Source of the DNA: Flavobacterium channae
GTDB taxonomy: Bacteria > Bacteroidota > Bacteroidia > Flavobacteriales > Flavobacteriaceae
Length of the DNA: 64,000 nucleotides
Assembly (NCBI RefSeq): GCF_021172165.1
Contig: NZ_CP089096.1
Location: 1,488,001-1,552,000, forward strand
Direction of reading: 5' to 3'
Part shown: one piece after another, positions 8,077 through 17,554 of the stretch
Numbering within the stretch: position 1 is the first letter of the stretch
How the letters are laid out: the number at the start of each line of letters is the position of its first letter
Notes under the pieces: model-generated
What the model was told of the DNA's origin: nothing
Databases searched by the model: none
The model's input: only the letters and a program-made list of their open reading frames with translations
Position numbers and translations under genes: made by a program

Positions 8077-10635
8077 TTATTCTTGTGTTTCTTCTTCAGA
8101 AGTTGTATCAATATCTGATTCTGATTCGTTATTAATAACTTCACCATTCTCATCTAATTCAATTTCTTCATCTTCACGAAGTACTTTTGTAACAGCAGCA
8201 ATAGAATCGTTTCCTTTAATATTAATTAAACGAACTCCTTGCGTAGCTCTTCCCATTACTCTTAAATCAGAAACCATCATTCTGATAGTTAATCCAGATT
8301 TATTAATAATCATTAAATCATCTGCATCAGTAACATTGTTAATTGCGATTAAAGAACCTGTTTTTTCAGTAATGTTTAATGTTTTAACTCCTTTACCACC
8401 ACGGTTTGTAATTCTATAAACATCTTCTCCATCATCATCAACAAGTTTTGTACGTTTACCATAACCGTTTTCAGTAACAACTAAGATTTGAGAATCGTTT
8501 ACATGATCTTTATCGATAGAAACCAATCCAATTACTTCATCTTTTTCGTCGGCTAATGTAATTCCTCTTACTCCAGAAGCCGTTCTTCCCATCGGACGTG
8601 TTTTCTCTTCTTCAAAACGAACTAACTTACCTGATTTCACAGCAATTAAAACTTGACTGATTCCAGTAGTTAATTTTGCCCCGATTAATTCATCATCTTC
8701 TTTGATGGTGATGGCATTAATTCCATTTTGACGTGGACGTGAATATTGTTCAAGCGGCGTTTTCTTCACTTGACCTTGTTTCGTAGCCATAATCACATAA
8801 TGACTGTTGATGTAATCTTGGTCTTTCAAGTCTTGAGTACAAATAAACGCTTTTACTTTATCGTCTTGTTCAATGTTAATTAAGTTCTGAATTGCACGGC
8901 CTTTACTTGCTTTTGTTCCTTCTGGAATTTCATAAACGCGCATCCAATAACATTTACCTTTTTGGGTAAAGAACATTAAATATTGGTGATTCGTTGCTAC
9001 AAATAAATGCTCTAAGAAATCTTGATCTCTTGTTCCAGCTGATTTTTGCCCAACTCCTCCTCTATTTTGTGTTTTGTATTCTGATAATGAAGTACGTTTG
9101 ATATAACCCGCATGAGAAATTGTAATAACTACACTTTCATCTGCAATTAAATCTTCTATACTTACGTCACCACCTGAATATTCAATTTGCGAACGACGCT
9201 CATCTCCATATTTATCTCTTACTTCAGCTAATTCATCTTTAATTACCTGCATTCTCATTTCTTTGCTTGCCAATAATTCTTTCAAATAAGCAATCAATTT
9301 CATGATTTCTTCATACTCAGCACGCAATTTATCTTGCTCAAGACCTGTTAATTGTCTTAAACGCATTTCAACAATAGCACGCGCTTGAATTTCTGATAAT
9401 TTGAAACGCTCAATTAATTTTGCTCTAGCTTCATCACCATCTTTAGAAGCTCTAATAATTTTGATTACTTCATCAATATTATCAGATGCAATGATTAAAC
9501 CTTCTAAAATATGTGCTCTCTCTTCTGCTTTTCTTAAATCATATTGTGCTCTACGAACTACAACATCATGACGGTGTTCTACGAAATAATGAATCAAATC
9601 TTTAAGATTCAATAATTGAGGACGACCATTAACCAATGCAATGTTATTTACACTGAAAGAAGATTGTAATTGAGTAAACTTATAAAGTGTATTTAAAACT
9701 ACGTTTGGAACGGCATCACGTTTTAATTCGTAAACAATACGCATACCATTTCTATCCGATTCATCTCGAATGTTCGAAATGCCTTCAATTTTCTTTTCAT
9801 TAACTAAGTCGGCAGTATGTTTAATCATATTTGCCTTATTCACCTGATAAGGAATTTCAGTTACGATGATAGCTTCTCTACCATTTACTTCTTCAAAACC
9901 AACTTTAGCACGCATTACAATACGACCTCTACCAGTTTTGAATGCTTCTCTCACTCCTTCGTAACCATAAATAGTTCCACCAGTAGGGAAATCAGGTGCT
10001 TTGATGTGATTAATTAATTCATCAATTTCAATATCATTATTGTCAATGTAAGCTAAAGTTCCATTAATAACTTCTGTTAAGTTGTGAGGCGCCATGTTGG
10101 TTGCCATACCTACCGCAATACCCGAAGCTCCGTTAATTAATAATGTCGGGATTTTAGTTGGCATAACCGTTGGCTCTTGTAACGTATCGTCAAAGTTTAA
10201 CTGAAAATCCACTGTTTCTTTATCGATATCAGCCAACATTTCTTCAGAAATCTTTTTCATTCTGGCTTCGGTGTAACGCATTGCTGCTGGACTATCACCA
10301 TCGACAGAACCAAAGTTACCTTGACCGTCAACCATTAAGTAACGCAAACTCCATTCTTGAGCCATACGTACCATTGCATCATATACAGAGACATCACCAT
10401 GAGGGTGATATTTACCTAAAACTTCTCCAACAATCCTTGCCGACTTTTTGTGGGCTCTGTTCGAAAGAACTCCTAATTCATACATTCCGTATAAAACTCT
10501 ACGGTGTACAGGCTTTAAACCATCTCTAACATCAGGAAGTGCACGTGACACAATAACAGACATCGAATAATCGATGTAAGCTGATTTCATTTCATCCTCA
10601 ATGTTAATAGGAATTAACTTTTCTCCTTCTGACAT
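8077..10635 (-). CDS. gyrA: DNA gyrase subunit A
   Basis: 852 residues. GyrA cuts and rejoins DNA in the A2B2 gyrase that introduces negative supercoils. The catalytic tyrosine is Y121 in AAMRYTE. The quinolone-determining region reads [14 protein letters not shown]. The winged-helix and tower domains are followed by a coiled coil and a six-blade C-terminal pinwheel; the GyrA box appears as QNRGGVG rather than the Gram-negative QRRGGKG. An acidic tail rich in Glu and Ser closes the protein. The full pinwheel and the box separate it from ParC. Val82 sits where susceptible flavobacteria usually carry Thr and E. coli carries Ser83; Asp86, the second quinolone contact, is intact. The gene is divergent from clpC. 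Confidence 0.95.
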   Translation of the reverse strand: MSEGEKLIPINIEDEMKSAYIDYSMSVIVSRALPDVRDGLKPVHRRVLYGMYELGVLSNRAHKKSARIVGEVLGKYHPHGDVSVYDAMVRMAQEWSLRYLMVDGQGNFGSVDGDSPAAMRYTEARMKKISEEMLADIDKETVDFQLNFDDTLQEPTVMPTKIPTLLINGASGIAVGMATNMAPHNLTEVINGTLAYIDNNDIEIDELINHIKAPDFPTGGTIYGYEGVREAFKTGRGRIVMRAKVGFEEVNGREAIIVTEIPYQVNKANMIKHTADLVNEKKIEGISNIRDESDRNGMRIVYELKRDAVPNVVLNTLYKFTQLQSSFSVNNIALVNGRPQLLNLKDLIHYFVEHRHDVVVRRAQYDLRKAEERAHILEGLIIASDNIDEVIKIIRASKDGDEARAKLIERFKLSEIQARAIVEMRLRQLTGLEQDKLRAEYEEIMKLIAYLKELLASKEMRMQVIKDELAEVRDKYGDERRSQIEYSGGDVSIEDLIADESVVITISHAGYIKRTSLSEYKTQNRGGVGQKSAGTRDQDFLEHLFVATNHQYLMFFTQKGKCYWMRVYEIPEGTKASKGRAIQNLINIEQDDKVKAFICTQDLKDQDYINSHYVIMATKQGQVKKTPLEQYSRPRQNGINAITIKEDDELIGAKLTTGISQVLIAVKSGKLVRFEEEKTRPMGRTASGVRGITLADEKDEVIGLVSIDKDHVNDSQILVVTENGYGKRTKLVDDDGEDVYRITNRGGKGVKTLNITEKTGSLIAINNVTDADDLMIINKSGLTIRMMVSDLRVMGRATQGVRLINIKGNDSIAAVTKVLREDEEIELDENGEVINNESESDIDTTSEEETQE

Positions 10636-10675
10636 AAGTATTTATATTAAAATTATATATTAGTACTAAAACGTG

Positions 10676-10708
10676 CCAATATACGGCTTTTTGAACTTTT
10701 AGCACAAA
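10676..10708 (-). promoter_or_regulatory. Candidate gyrA promoter
   Basis: On the minus strand TTTG, 21 bases, then TATATTGG approximates TTG-N17-23-TAnnTTTG with one mismatch in the -7 box. It lies about 40 bases before the gyrA start. The 256-base gyrA-clpC gap also contains TAAATTTG at 10857-10864 facing clpC, with a TTTG only 12 bases before it. Confidence 0.45.
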
Positions 10709-10891
10709 TTTTAAACCACTTATTTCGAATTTTTATTAACAATTTTGTTTACAAAATTGGTTATAAAATGAAATACAATTTCTTTCATTTTTAATTTTTT
10801 TTTTGTCATTTAGCATGACAGTACTTTTAGAGGCACGGTTTTTGAAAAAACACTAATAAATTTGTAATTTTACAATCATTACTATATTATT

Positions 10892-13444
10892 ATGGACGAT
10901 AATTTTTCACCAAGAGTTAAAGATGTAATTACCTACAGTAAAGAAGAAGCTTTACGTTTAGGTCATGACTTTATTGGTACTGAACATTTAATGCTCGGGA
11001 TACTAAGAGACGGTAATGGTAAAGCAATAAATATTTTAAACAACTTAGGAATAGATTTATCTCATCTAAGAAAAAAAGTTGAAATTCTGAGCCCTGCCAA
11101 CCCTAATGGAATTCAAAATTTAGAAAAACAAAATTTACATCTTACTAGACAAGCCGAAAGAGCTTTGAAAACCACATTTTTAGAAGCTAAATTATTCAAT
11201 AATTCTGAGATTAGCACAGCACATCTTTTGTTGTGTATTTTAAGAAATGAAAATGACCCTACAACAAAATTATTGAATAAAATCAAAATAGATTACGAAA
11301 CCGTTAAAGAGCAATATACAGCCATGATGACAAACGAAGACGATTATTTAGAAAATTTACCGAAAGCAGAATCGTTCAACGATGATAACGGAAATGATGA
11401 AGGTATGAAAGACAGTGGCTTTAGTAACACTCCTCCTTCTGGAAGCAAAACAAACAAAAAGTCTAAAACTCCTGTTTTAGATAACTTTGGTCGTGACTTA
11501 ACTGAAATGGCTGAAGAAGGGAAACTTGATCCAGTTGTGGGTCGAGAAAAAGAAATAGAAAGAGTTTCTCAAATTTTAAGTAGAAGAAAGAAAAACAATC
11601 CGCTTTTAATTGGAGAACCAGGAGTTGGAAAATCAGCAATTGCTGAAGGATTAGCATTGCGAATCATTAAGAAAAAAGTATCTCGAAACTTATTCAATAA
11701 ACGTGTAGTTACACTTGATTTAGCAAGTTTAGTTGCTGGTACAAAATATCGCGGTCAATTCGAAGAGCGAATGAAAGCTGTAATGAATGAATTAGAGAAA
11801 AACGATGATATTATCTTATTCATTGATGAAATCCACACTATTGTTGGTGCTGGTGGCGCTACTGGTTCGCTTGATGCTTCAAACATGTTTAAACCTGCTT
11901 TAGCTAGAGGTGAAATTCAATGTGTTGGTGCAACTACTTTAGATGAATACCGTCAATATATTGAAAAAGATGGCGCATTAGAAAGACGTTTTCAAAAAGT
12001 AATTGTAGAACCAACATCTGTTGAAGAAACAATTACCATTTTAAATAACATTAAACCTAAATACGAAGATCATCACAATGTTATTTACACACCAGAAGCT
12101 ATTGAAGCGTGTGTTAAATTAACAAATAGATATATGACAGACCGTTTTCTTCCAGACAAAGCTATTGATGCTTTAGACGAAGCTGGCTCACGTGTTCATA
12201 TCATCAATATCGATGTTCCAAAACAAATCTTGGAATTAGAGAAAAAATTAGAAGAAGTTCGTGAATTAAAAAACACCGTTGTTAAAAAACAAAAATATGA
12301 GGAAGCAGCTAAACTTCGTGACGATGAAAAACGAATCGAAAAAGATTTAGCAATTGCTCAAGAACAATGGGAAGAAGATTCTAAAAACAACAAAGTAACG
12401 GTAACTGAAGACAACGTTGCAGATGTCGTTTCTATGATGACAGGAATCCCAGTAAATCGTATTGCTCAGACTGAAAGTAATAAATTAGCTCACTTACCTG
12501 AACTAATTAAAGGTAAGGTAATTGGACAAGACGAAGCAGTTCAAAAAATCGCAAAATCAATTCAAAGAAATCGTGCTGGATTAAAAGATCCAAACAAGCC
12601 AATTGGTTCGTTTATTTTCTTAGGACAAACTGGTGTTGGAAAAACACAATTAGCAAAAGTTATAGCTAAAGAATTGTTCGATTCTGAAGATGCCTTAGTA
12701 CGTATCGATATGAGTGAATACATGGAGAAATTTGCGATTTCTAGATTAGTTGGAGCGCCTCCAGGATACGTTGGCTATGAAGAAGGCGGTCAATTAACTG
12801 AAAAAGTTCGTAGAAAACCATATTGTGTAGTACTTTTAGATGAAATTGAAAAAGCACACCCAGATGTATTCAACATGATGCTTCAAGTTTTAGACGATGG
12901 TCATTTAACAGATAGTTTAGGTCGTAAAATCGATTTTAGAAATACAATTATCATCATGACATCAAACGTTGGTGCTCGTCAATTAAAAGACTTTGGTACT
13001 GGTGTTGGATTTGGAACTGCTTCAAAACAAGCACAAACCGAAGAACATTCAAAAGGAATTATCGAAAATGCCTTGAAAAAAGCATTCGCTCCAGAATTCT
13101 TGAATCGTATTGATGATGTAATTGTTTTCAATGCGTTAGAAAAACATGATATTGATAAAATTATTGATATCGAAATGGATAAATTGTATTTAAGAGTTAA
13201 AGATTTAGGCTATACGCTTGTTCTTTCTGAAAAAGCAAAAGATTTCATTGCTGATAAAGGTTTCGATAAGCAATTTGGAGCCCGTCCTTTAAAAAGAGCT
13301 ATTCAAAAATATGTGGAAGATGCTCTTGCTGAGGAAATCATCACACATAAAATTCATGAAGGCGACCAAATTTTCATGGATTTAGATGAAAATAGTCAAG
13401 AACTCAAAATAGAAATCAAAAAATTAGAAGAACCAAGCTCATAG
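10892..13444 (+). CDS. clpC: ATP-dependent Clp protease ATPase subunit ClpC
   Basis: 850 residues, a Hsp100 unfoldase that feeds proteins to ClpP. It has an N-terminal double Clp-N repeat (residues 1-150), an acidic linker, a first AAA module with Walker A GEPGVGKS at about 241 and Walker B LFIDEIHT, a middle segment with a UVR motif (KKQKYEEAAKLRD near 470), and a second AAA module with Walker A GQTGVGKT near 578 and LLDEIEKAHPD. The UVR motif and the length identify ClpC rather than ClpA or ClpB. The stop codon lies inside the terminator hairpin. There is no ctsR or mcsB neighbour, as expected outside Firmicutes. Confidence 0.95.
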   Translation: MDDNFSPRVKDVITYSKEEALRLGHDFIGTEHLMLGILRDGNGKAINILNNLGIDLSHLRKKVEILSPANPNGIQNLEKQNLHLTRQAERALKTTFLEAKLFNNSEISTAHLLLCILRNENDPTTKLLNKIKIDYETVKEQYTAMMTNEDDYLENLPKAESFNDDNGNDEGMKDSGFSNTPPSGSKTNKKSKTPVLDNFGRDLTEMAEEGKLDPVVGREKEIERVSQILSRRKKNNPLLIGEPGVGKSAIAEGLALRIIKKKVSRNLFNKRVVTLDLASLVAGTKYRGQFEERMKAVMNELEKNDDIILFIDEIHTIVGAGGATGSLDASNMFKPALARGEIQCVGATTLDEYRQYIEKDGALERRFQKVIVEPTSVEETITILNNIKPKYEDHHNVIYTPEAIEACVKLTNRYMTDRFLPDKAIDALDEAGSRVHIINIDVPKQILELEKKLEEVRELKNTVVKKQKYEEAAKLRDDEKRIEKDLAIAQEQWEEDSKNNKVTVTEDNVADVVSMMTGIPVNRIAQTESNKLAHLPELIKGKVIGQDEAVQKIAKSIQRNRAGLKDPNKPIGSFIFLGQTGVGKTQLAKVIAKELFDSEDALVRIDMSEYMEKFAISRLVGAPPGYVGYEEGGQLTEKVRRKPYCVVLLDEIEKAHPDVFNMMLQVLDDGHLTDSLGRKIDFRNTIIIMTSNVGARQLKDFGTGVGFGTASKQAQTEEHSKGIIENALKKAFAPEFLNRIDDVIVFNALEKHDIDKIIDIEMDKLYLRVKDLGYTLVLSEKAKDFIADKGFDKQFGARPLKRAIQKYVEDALAEEIITHKIHEGDQIFMDLDENSQELKIEIKKLEEPSS

Positions 13445-13456
13445 CTTGGTTTTTTA
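13431..13456 (+). terminator. clpC terminator overlapping its stop codon
   Basis: AACCAAGCT and AGCTTGGTT form a 9-bp stem with a CAT loop, followed by a T-run. The clpC TAG stop straddles the loop and the 3' arm, so the last codons form the 5' arm of the hairpin. Confidence 0.85.
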
Positions 13457-13524
13457 TTTTTATGTAATTTTAAAATTATATTAAAAAAAATACTACATTA
13501 GATTCTTAATTTATTTCAAAAAAG

Positions 13525-14892
13525 ATGTTAGACAAAGTTATTGTAGGTAGTGAAGAATGGTGTTCCTTCCCTACTTTAGGAATTCCAACAATTAAAGCTC
13601 GTGTTGATTCGGGTGCTAAAACTTCTGCACTTCATGCAATCAATATCGTTACATTTGAAAAAGACAGTGAAAATTGGGTTAAATTTGACATCAACCCAAT
13701 TCAAAATAATGCTAAAGCAGTAATTCATTGTGAAGCTCCTTTAGTAGACAAACGCGTTGTTAAGAGCTCGAGTGGCTATAGAGAACAACGTTATGTTATT
13801 AAAACAAAACTCGAAATTGGTGGAAAAACTTGGGAAATCGAAGTTACACTTACCAACCGTGACTCAATGGGATTCCGTATGTTACTTGGTCGTGAAGCAA
13901 TGTCAGGACGAGTTTTAGTTGACCCAGAACAACGCTATCTTTTAGGACAACCAACTACTGAAAAACTTAAAGAGTATTACTACGCTTCAAATGAATCTAA
14001 AAAAGGATTAAAAATAGGCTTATTAGCAAGTAATCCTGAATTATATAGCAACAAACGAATTTTAGAAGCCGGAGAATTAAGAGGCCATGAAATGCACTTC
14101 TTAAATTTGAAGTATTGCTACATGAAATTAGATGCAACAAAACCTGAAATTCATTATCGTGGAGGAAAAGTATTAAATGATTTTGATGCGGTAATACCTA
14201 GAATTCGCCCAAGCATGACCTATTACGGTTGTGCGTTAACGAGACAGTTTGAAGCATTAAAAGTATTTGCTTTAAACAATTCTGCTGCTATAAGTCAATC
14301 AAGAGATAAATTATTTTCTTTACAATTACTATTAAATAACGGAGTTGATATTCCTACAACAGGATTTGCTAATTCACCATTAGATACAGACGACTTAATT
14401 AAGATGGTTGGTGGTTCCCCATTAATTGTAAAATTATTAGAAGGAACACAAGGAAAAGGAGTTGTTTTAGCCGAAACTAAGAAAGCTGCTGAATCCGTTA
14501 TCAATGCCTTTAAGAGCTTAAATGCAAATATTTTAGTTCAAGAATTTATTAAAGAAGCAAACGGTAAAGACTTGAGGTTGTTTGTGGTAGATGGTAAAGT
14601 TGTTGCGGCAATGCAAAGAGAAGCAGCACCCGGAGAATTTAGAGCAAACATTCATATGGGAGGAACTGCATCTGTAGTAAAAATTACTTCAGAAGAAAAG
14701 AAAATTGCCATTAAAGCAGCCAAAGCTATGAACTTAAAAGTTGCGGGTGTTGATATTATTCGTTCGTCAAAAGGGCCTTTATTGTTAGAGGTAAATTCAT
14801 CTCCAGGACTTGAAGGAATTGAAGGCGCAACACAAAAAGACATTGCAGGAGAAATGATCAAAGCAATTGAGAAAAACTTTAAATGGAAATAG
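13525..14892 (+). CDS. Retropepsin-like/RimK ATP-grasp fusion protein
   Basis: 455 residues in two parts. Residues 1 to about 150 match the family known as ATP-dependent zinc protease (PF05618), whose fold is retropepsin-like: the aspartate signature [13 protein letters not shown] near 27 and LLGREAM near 119. Residues from about 160 to the end are a RimK-type ATP-grasp ligase, with [24 protein letters not shown] and [12 protein letters not shown]. RimK adds glutamates to ribosomal protein S6 or forms related amide bonds. In gammaproteobacteria a PF05618 protein (RimB) is encoded beside rimK; here the two are fused. The gene is followed at short distance by two membrane-protein genes on the same strand. 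The substrate is not deducible. Confidence 0.85.
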   Translation: MLDKVIVGSEEWCSFPTLGIPTIKARVDSGAKTSALHAINIVTFEKDSENWVKFDINPIQNNAKAVIHCEAPLVDKRVVKSSSGYREQRYVIKTKLEIGGKTWEIEVTLTNRDSMGFRMLLGREAMSGRVLVDPEQRYLLGQPTTEKLKEYYYASNESKKGLKIGLLASNPELYSNKRILEAGELRGHEMHFLNLKYCYMKLDATKPEIHYRGGKVLNDFDAVIPRIRPSMTYYGCALTRQFEALKVFALNNSAAISQSRDKLFSLQLLLNNGVDIPTTGFANSPLDTDDLIKMVGGSPLIVKLLEGTQGKGVVLAETKKAAESVINAFKSLNANILVQEFIKEANGKDLRLFVVDGKVVAAMQREAAPGEFRANIHMGGTASVVKITSEEKKIAIKAAKAMNLKVAGVDIIRSSKGPLLLEVNSSPGLEGIEGATQKDIAGEMIKAIEKNFKWK

Positions 14893-14895
14893 TTT

Positions 14896-15075
14896 ATGAA
14901 AAAGCAATTTAAAATACCATTGGTTTTATTTCTTTTTGGAATGGCAATCACAACTATTGGCGCACTCTTCAAAATAATGCATTGGCCAGGTGCTAGTTTA
15001 TTGTTAATTGTTGGAATGCTAACAGAAGCCGCTGCTATACTTGCTTTAATCGTGACTATTTTAAAGAAACAATAA
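14896..15075 (+). CDS. Small GldL-like membrane protein (59 aa)
   Basis: This short gene starts three bases after the previous stop and ends exactly where the next gene begins, so it is in a tight operon. The 59-residue product has two hydrophobic helices. The first ends in the motif ALFKIMHWPGASLLL, and a KIMHWPG sequence of this kind marks the N-terminal membrane region of the gliding-motility/T9SS motor protein GldL. It is far too short to be GldL itself and has no cytoplasmic domain. Its role is unknown. The start ATG is the only plausible one. Confidence 0.7.
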   Translation: MKKQFKIPLVLFLFGMAITTIGALFKIMHWPGASLLLIVGMLTEAAAILALIVTILKKQ

Positions 15076-15591
15076 ATGAATCAATATGTTGACATCATCG
15101 TAAGAAGTGTTGCAGTTTACTTTTTTATGCTAATTGCTTTACGCATTTTTGGTAAAAAAGAACTTTCTCAACTAAATACTGCTGATGTCATCTTAATTTT
15201 ATTGATTAGTAATTCAGTCCAAAATGCAATGGTAGGTTCGAACACTACATTGTATGGAGGGATAATTGCAGCTTTTTCGCTTTTCTTAATCAATTTTATT
15301 TTTAAGAAAGTGATGCTGAAATCTAAATTAATTAAAGAATTAGTTCAAGACAAACCCGAAATTTTAATACACAACGGAAAGATTGAATTTAAAACCCTTG
15401 CTCGATTAAGAATTACATCAGAAGAACTTGAAGAAGCCATGCGTGAACACGGAATTGAATATTATAAAGATGTAAAATTAGCCATGTTTGAAATCGATGG
15501 TAATATCAGTATTATTTCAGGAAATGAAAACTTAAAACAAACTCACCATAAGAGAAAAGTTCATAAAACATTAGGAGAATTAAATAATTAA
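15076..15591 (+). CDS. YetF-like (DUF421) membrane protein
   Basis: 171 residues. Three membrane helices occupy residues 8-75, followed by the conserved cytoplasmic DUF421 domain with the signatures RIFGKKELSQL, DKPEILIHNGKI and LRITSEELEEAMREHGI. The family (YetF, YcaP, YrbG) is uncharacterised at the biochemical level. The start codon directly follows the stop of the small GldL-like gene, indicating translational coupling, and the three genes from 13525 probably form one operon ending in the terminator at 15611. Confidence 0.85.
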   Translation: MNQYVDIIVRSVAVYFFMLIALRIFGKKELSQLNTADVILILLISNSVQNAMVGSNTTLYGGIIAAFSLFLINFIFKKVMLKSKLIKELVQDKPEILIHNGKIEFKTLARLRITSEELEEAMREHGIEYYKDVKLAMFEIDGNISIISGNENLKQTHHKRKVHKTLGELNN

Positions 15592-15610
15592 AAAAGTTTT
15601 ATTCATATAA

Positions 15611-15640
15611 AAAAAGCTCAAGTAAATCTTGAGCTTTTTA
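15611..15640. terminator. Bidirectional intrinsic terminator
   Basis: AAAAGCTCAAG/CTTGAGCTTTT with a five-base TAAAT loop, U-rich on both sides, lies between the YetF-like gene and the convergent hutH. Confidence 0.85.
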
Positions 15641-15658
15641 ATTTTATAATACTTTGTC

Positions 15659-17161
15659 TTAATCTTCCATTTCTATTTGAAAACTATTCAAAAACGAAAC
15701 TGATTTTTCTATATCATAATGTAAAATTCTATCTTCTGATACAAACGGAACTTCCTCGCGATACGATTTCACAAAACTTTCAATAAACTCGCTTGATTTC
15801 AATGGTCTTCTGAATTCTAATGCTTGTGAACCGTTTAATAATTCGATTGCTAAAATACGTTCTACATTTTCAACAATACGTAATGTTTTTGTAGCTGCAT
15901 TTGCTCCCATACTCACGTGATCTTCTTGACCATTTGATGAAACAATACTGTCGATACTTGCTGGCGTAGCCAATTGTTTATTTTGGCTTGCAATACTTGC
16001 CGCTGTATATTGTGGAATCATGAAACCTGAATTCAATCCTGGATCATTAACTAAGAAAGCAGGTAAATTACGTAATCCAGAAATTAACTGATACGTTCTT
16101 CTTTCAGAAATACTTCCTAATTCTGATAAAGCCATTCCTAAGAAATCCAAAGCTAAAGCTAATGGTTGTCCGTGGAAATTTCCACCAGAAATAATCATAT
16201 CTTCTCCAACAAAAATATTGGGGTTATCAGTAACCGAATTAATTTCAGTACGGAATACTTTCTTCACATAATCAATCGTATCTTTTGAAGCACCATGCAC
16301 TTGAGGGATACATCTAAATGAATACGGATCTTGCACATGAACTTTAGGTTGTGCAATGATTTCGCTATCTTCTAACAAATCGCGCATTCTTTCCGCAGTT
16401 TGTACTTGACCTTTATGTGGGCGAACTAAGTGAATTAAATCAGTAAATGGTTCTAATCTACCATCAAATCCTTCTAATGAAACAGCACTAATTACATCTG
16501 CTAAATACGAAATTTTCTCTGCTTTAATCAAACAGTAAACACCGTAAGCACTCATGAATTGCGTTCCATTCAATAAAGCCAAACCTTCTTTTGATTGTAA
16601 AACGATAGGTTGCCAACCAAATTTCTCTAATACTTTAGAAGCTGGTTGTCTGAAACCATCTACATAAACTTCACCTTCTCCTAATAATGGTAATGATAAA
16701 TGCGCTAAAGGAGCTAAATCTCCAGATGCACCAAGAGAACCTTGTGTGTAAATTACTGGAAAAACATCATTGTTATAAAAGTCAATCAAACGTTGCACTG
16801 TTACTAACTGAACACCCGAATGTCCGTAGCTTAACGATTGAATTTTAAGCAACAACATGATTTTTACAATTTCAGAAGGTACTTCCTCTCCTGTTCCACA
16901 TGCATGCGATTTTACTAAGTTTTCTTGTAACTTAGACAAATTCTCATTTGAAATTTTTACATTACATAACGATCCAAAACCAGTGTTAATTCCATAAATA
17001 GGTGTAGAATTGGATTGCATTTTATCGTCTAAATACTTTCTACATTTTTCAATGTTTACAATAGCTTCTTCTGATAATGCCAATTGTTTTCCTTGAAAAA
17101 CAATGTCATTAATCATATCAATTGACAATAAATCTGAACTTATATAATGTGTAGTTTCCAT
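15659..17161 (-). CDS. hutH: Histidine ammonia-lyase
   Basis: 500 residues; converts L-histidine to urocanate and ammonia, the first step of histidine degradation. The MIO cofactor precursor Ala145-Ser146-Gly147 is visible in GSLGASGDLAPLAHL, and Tyr56 in YGINTGFG is the catalytic tyrosine. The QDPYSFRCIPQVHG segment and the NPNIF segment match HutH rather than phenylalanine ammonia-lyase or tyrosine aminomutase. The gene stands alone; hutI and a formimidoylglutamase gene lie 27-32 kb away in this window and hutU is absent from it. Confidence 0.93.
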   Translation of the reverse strand: METTHYISSDLLSIDMINDIVFQGKQLALSEEAIVNIEKCRKYLDDKMQSNSTPIYGINTGFGSLCNVKISNENLSKLQENLVKSHACGTGEEVPSEIVKIMLLLKIQSLSYGHSGVQLVTVQRLIDFYNNDVFPVIYTQGSLGASGDLAPLAHLSLPLLGEGEVYVDGFRQPASKVLEKFGWQPIVLQSKEGLALLNGTQFMSAYGVYCLIKAEKISYLADVISAVSLEGFDGRLEPFTDLIHLVRPHKGQVQTAERMRDLLEDSEIIAQPKVHVQDPYSFRCIPQVHGASKDTIDYVKKVFRTEINSVTDNPNIFVGEDMIISGGNFHGQPLALALDFLGMALSELGSISERRTYQLISGLRNLPAFLVNDPGLNSGFMIPQYTAASIASQNKQLATPASIDSIVSSNGQEDHVSMGANAATKTLRIVENVERILAIELLNGSQALEFRRPLKSSEFIESFVKSYREEVPFVSEDRILHYDIEKSVSFLNSFQIEMED

Positions 17162-17351
17162 ACTTTTATTTTAAAAGCCAAAATTCTACAAACATTCGTG
17201 AAAAAGCAAATTAAACTCAAACAAAAATTATCAATAAAATAAAATTTAACAGATAAATATTATAATTTATTGAATTATCGTATTAGCAAGATTAAAAATT
17301 TAATAAAATCATAAAAAGAGTACAAAATTTTTAAATGTTTTATCGTTTACT

Positions 17352-17359
17352 TAAATTTG
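17352..17359 (+). promoter_or_regulatory. Candidate -7 box of the thr operon
   Basis: TAAATTTG matches TAnnTTTG exactly. No good -33 TTG is present at the usual distance. The G is only five bases before the leader-peptide ATG, so the transcript would have little or no 5' untranslated region. Confidence 0.4.
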
Positions 17360-17364
17360 TATCA

Positions 17365-17481
17365 ATGATTAAAAGTCAGTCGAAATATTTATTAAATTCT
17401 AATCCACAGATCATTTCTTCTTGTGGCATTTCGACTATTGTAACGACTACAGTTACAACTACTACCCCATTTGGGGTTTAA
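17365..17481 (+). CDS. Threonine-rich leader peptide of the thr operon
   Basis: A 38-codon reading frame lies alone in the 393-base gap between hutH and thrA. Its C-terminal half reads STIVTTTVTTTTPFGV: eight Thr codons of all four kinds (ACT, ACG, ACA, ACC), with Ile and Val among them. This matches the logic of the E. coli thr leader, where Thr and Ile codons sense charged tRNA and control transcription attenuation of thrABC. The peptide ends 73 bases before thrA. It has no resemblance to a functional protein. The name is by analogy; no homologue search was possible. Confidence 0.75.
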   Translation: MIKSQSKYLLNSNPQIISSCGISTIVTTTVTTTTPFGV

Positions 17482-17486
17482 TTCTT
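17404..17486 (+). promoter_or_regulatory. Candidate thr attenuator hairpins
   Basis: Three consecutive stems can be drawn in and after the leader. CCACA (17404-17408) pairs with TGTGG (17422-17426). TTGTAAC (17438-17444) pairs with GTTACAA (17452-17458) across the Thr codons. ACCCC (17464-17468) pairs with GGGGT (17473-17477) and is followed by TTAATTCTT, a weak terminator-like tail. I could not draw a convincing competing antiterminator by eye, so the switch mechanism is not established. Confidence 0.45.
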
Positions 17487-17554
17487 ACATATAATACTAT
17501 AACTGTATTGCTATTATTTAGCAAGAAAAATTCTTTTAATCTATATATTCCATT

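Noticed and set aside
10170..10529. 119-codon frame on the + strand opposite gyrA
   Set aside because: Antisense to the catalytic core of gyrA, no features of its own.
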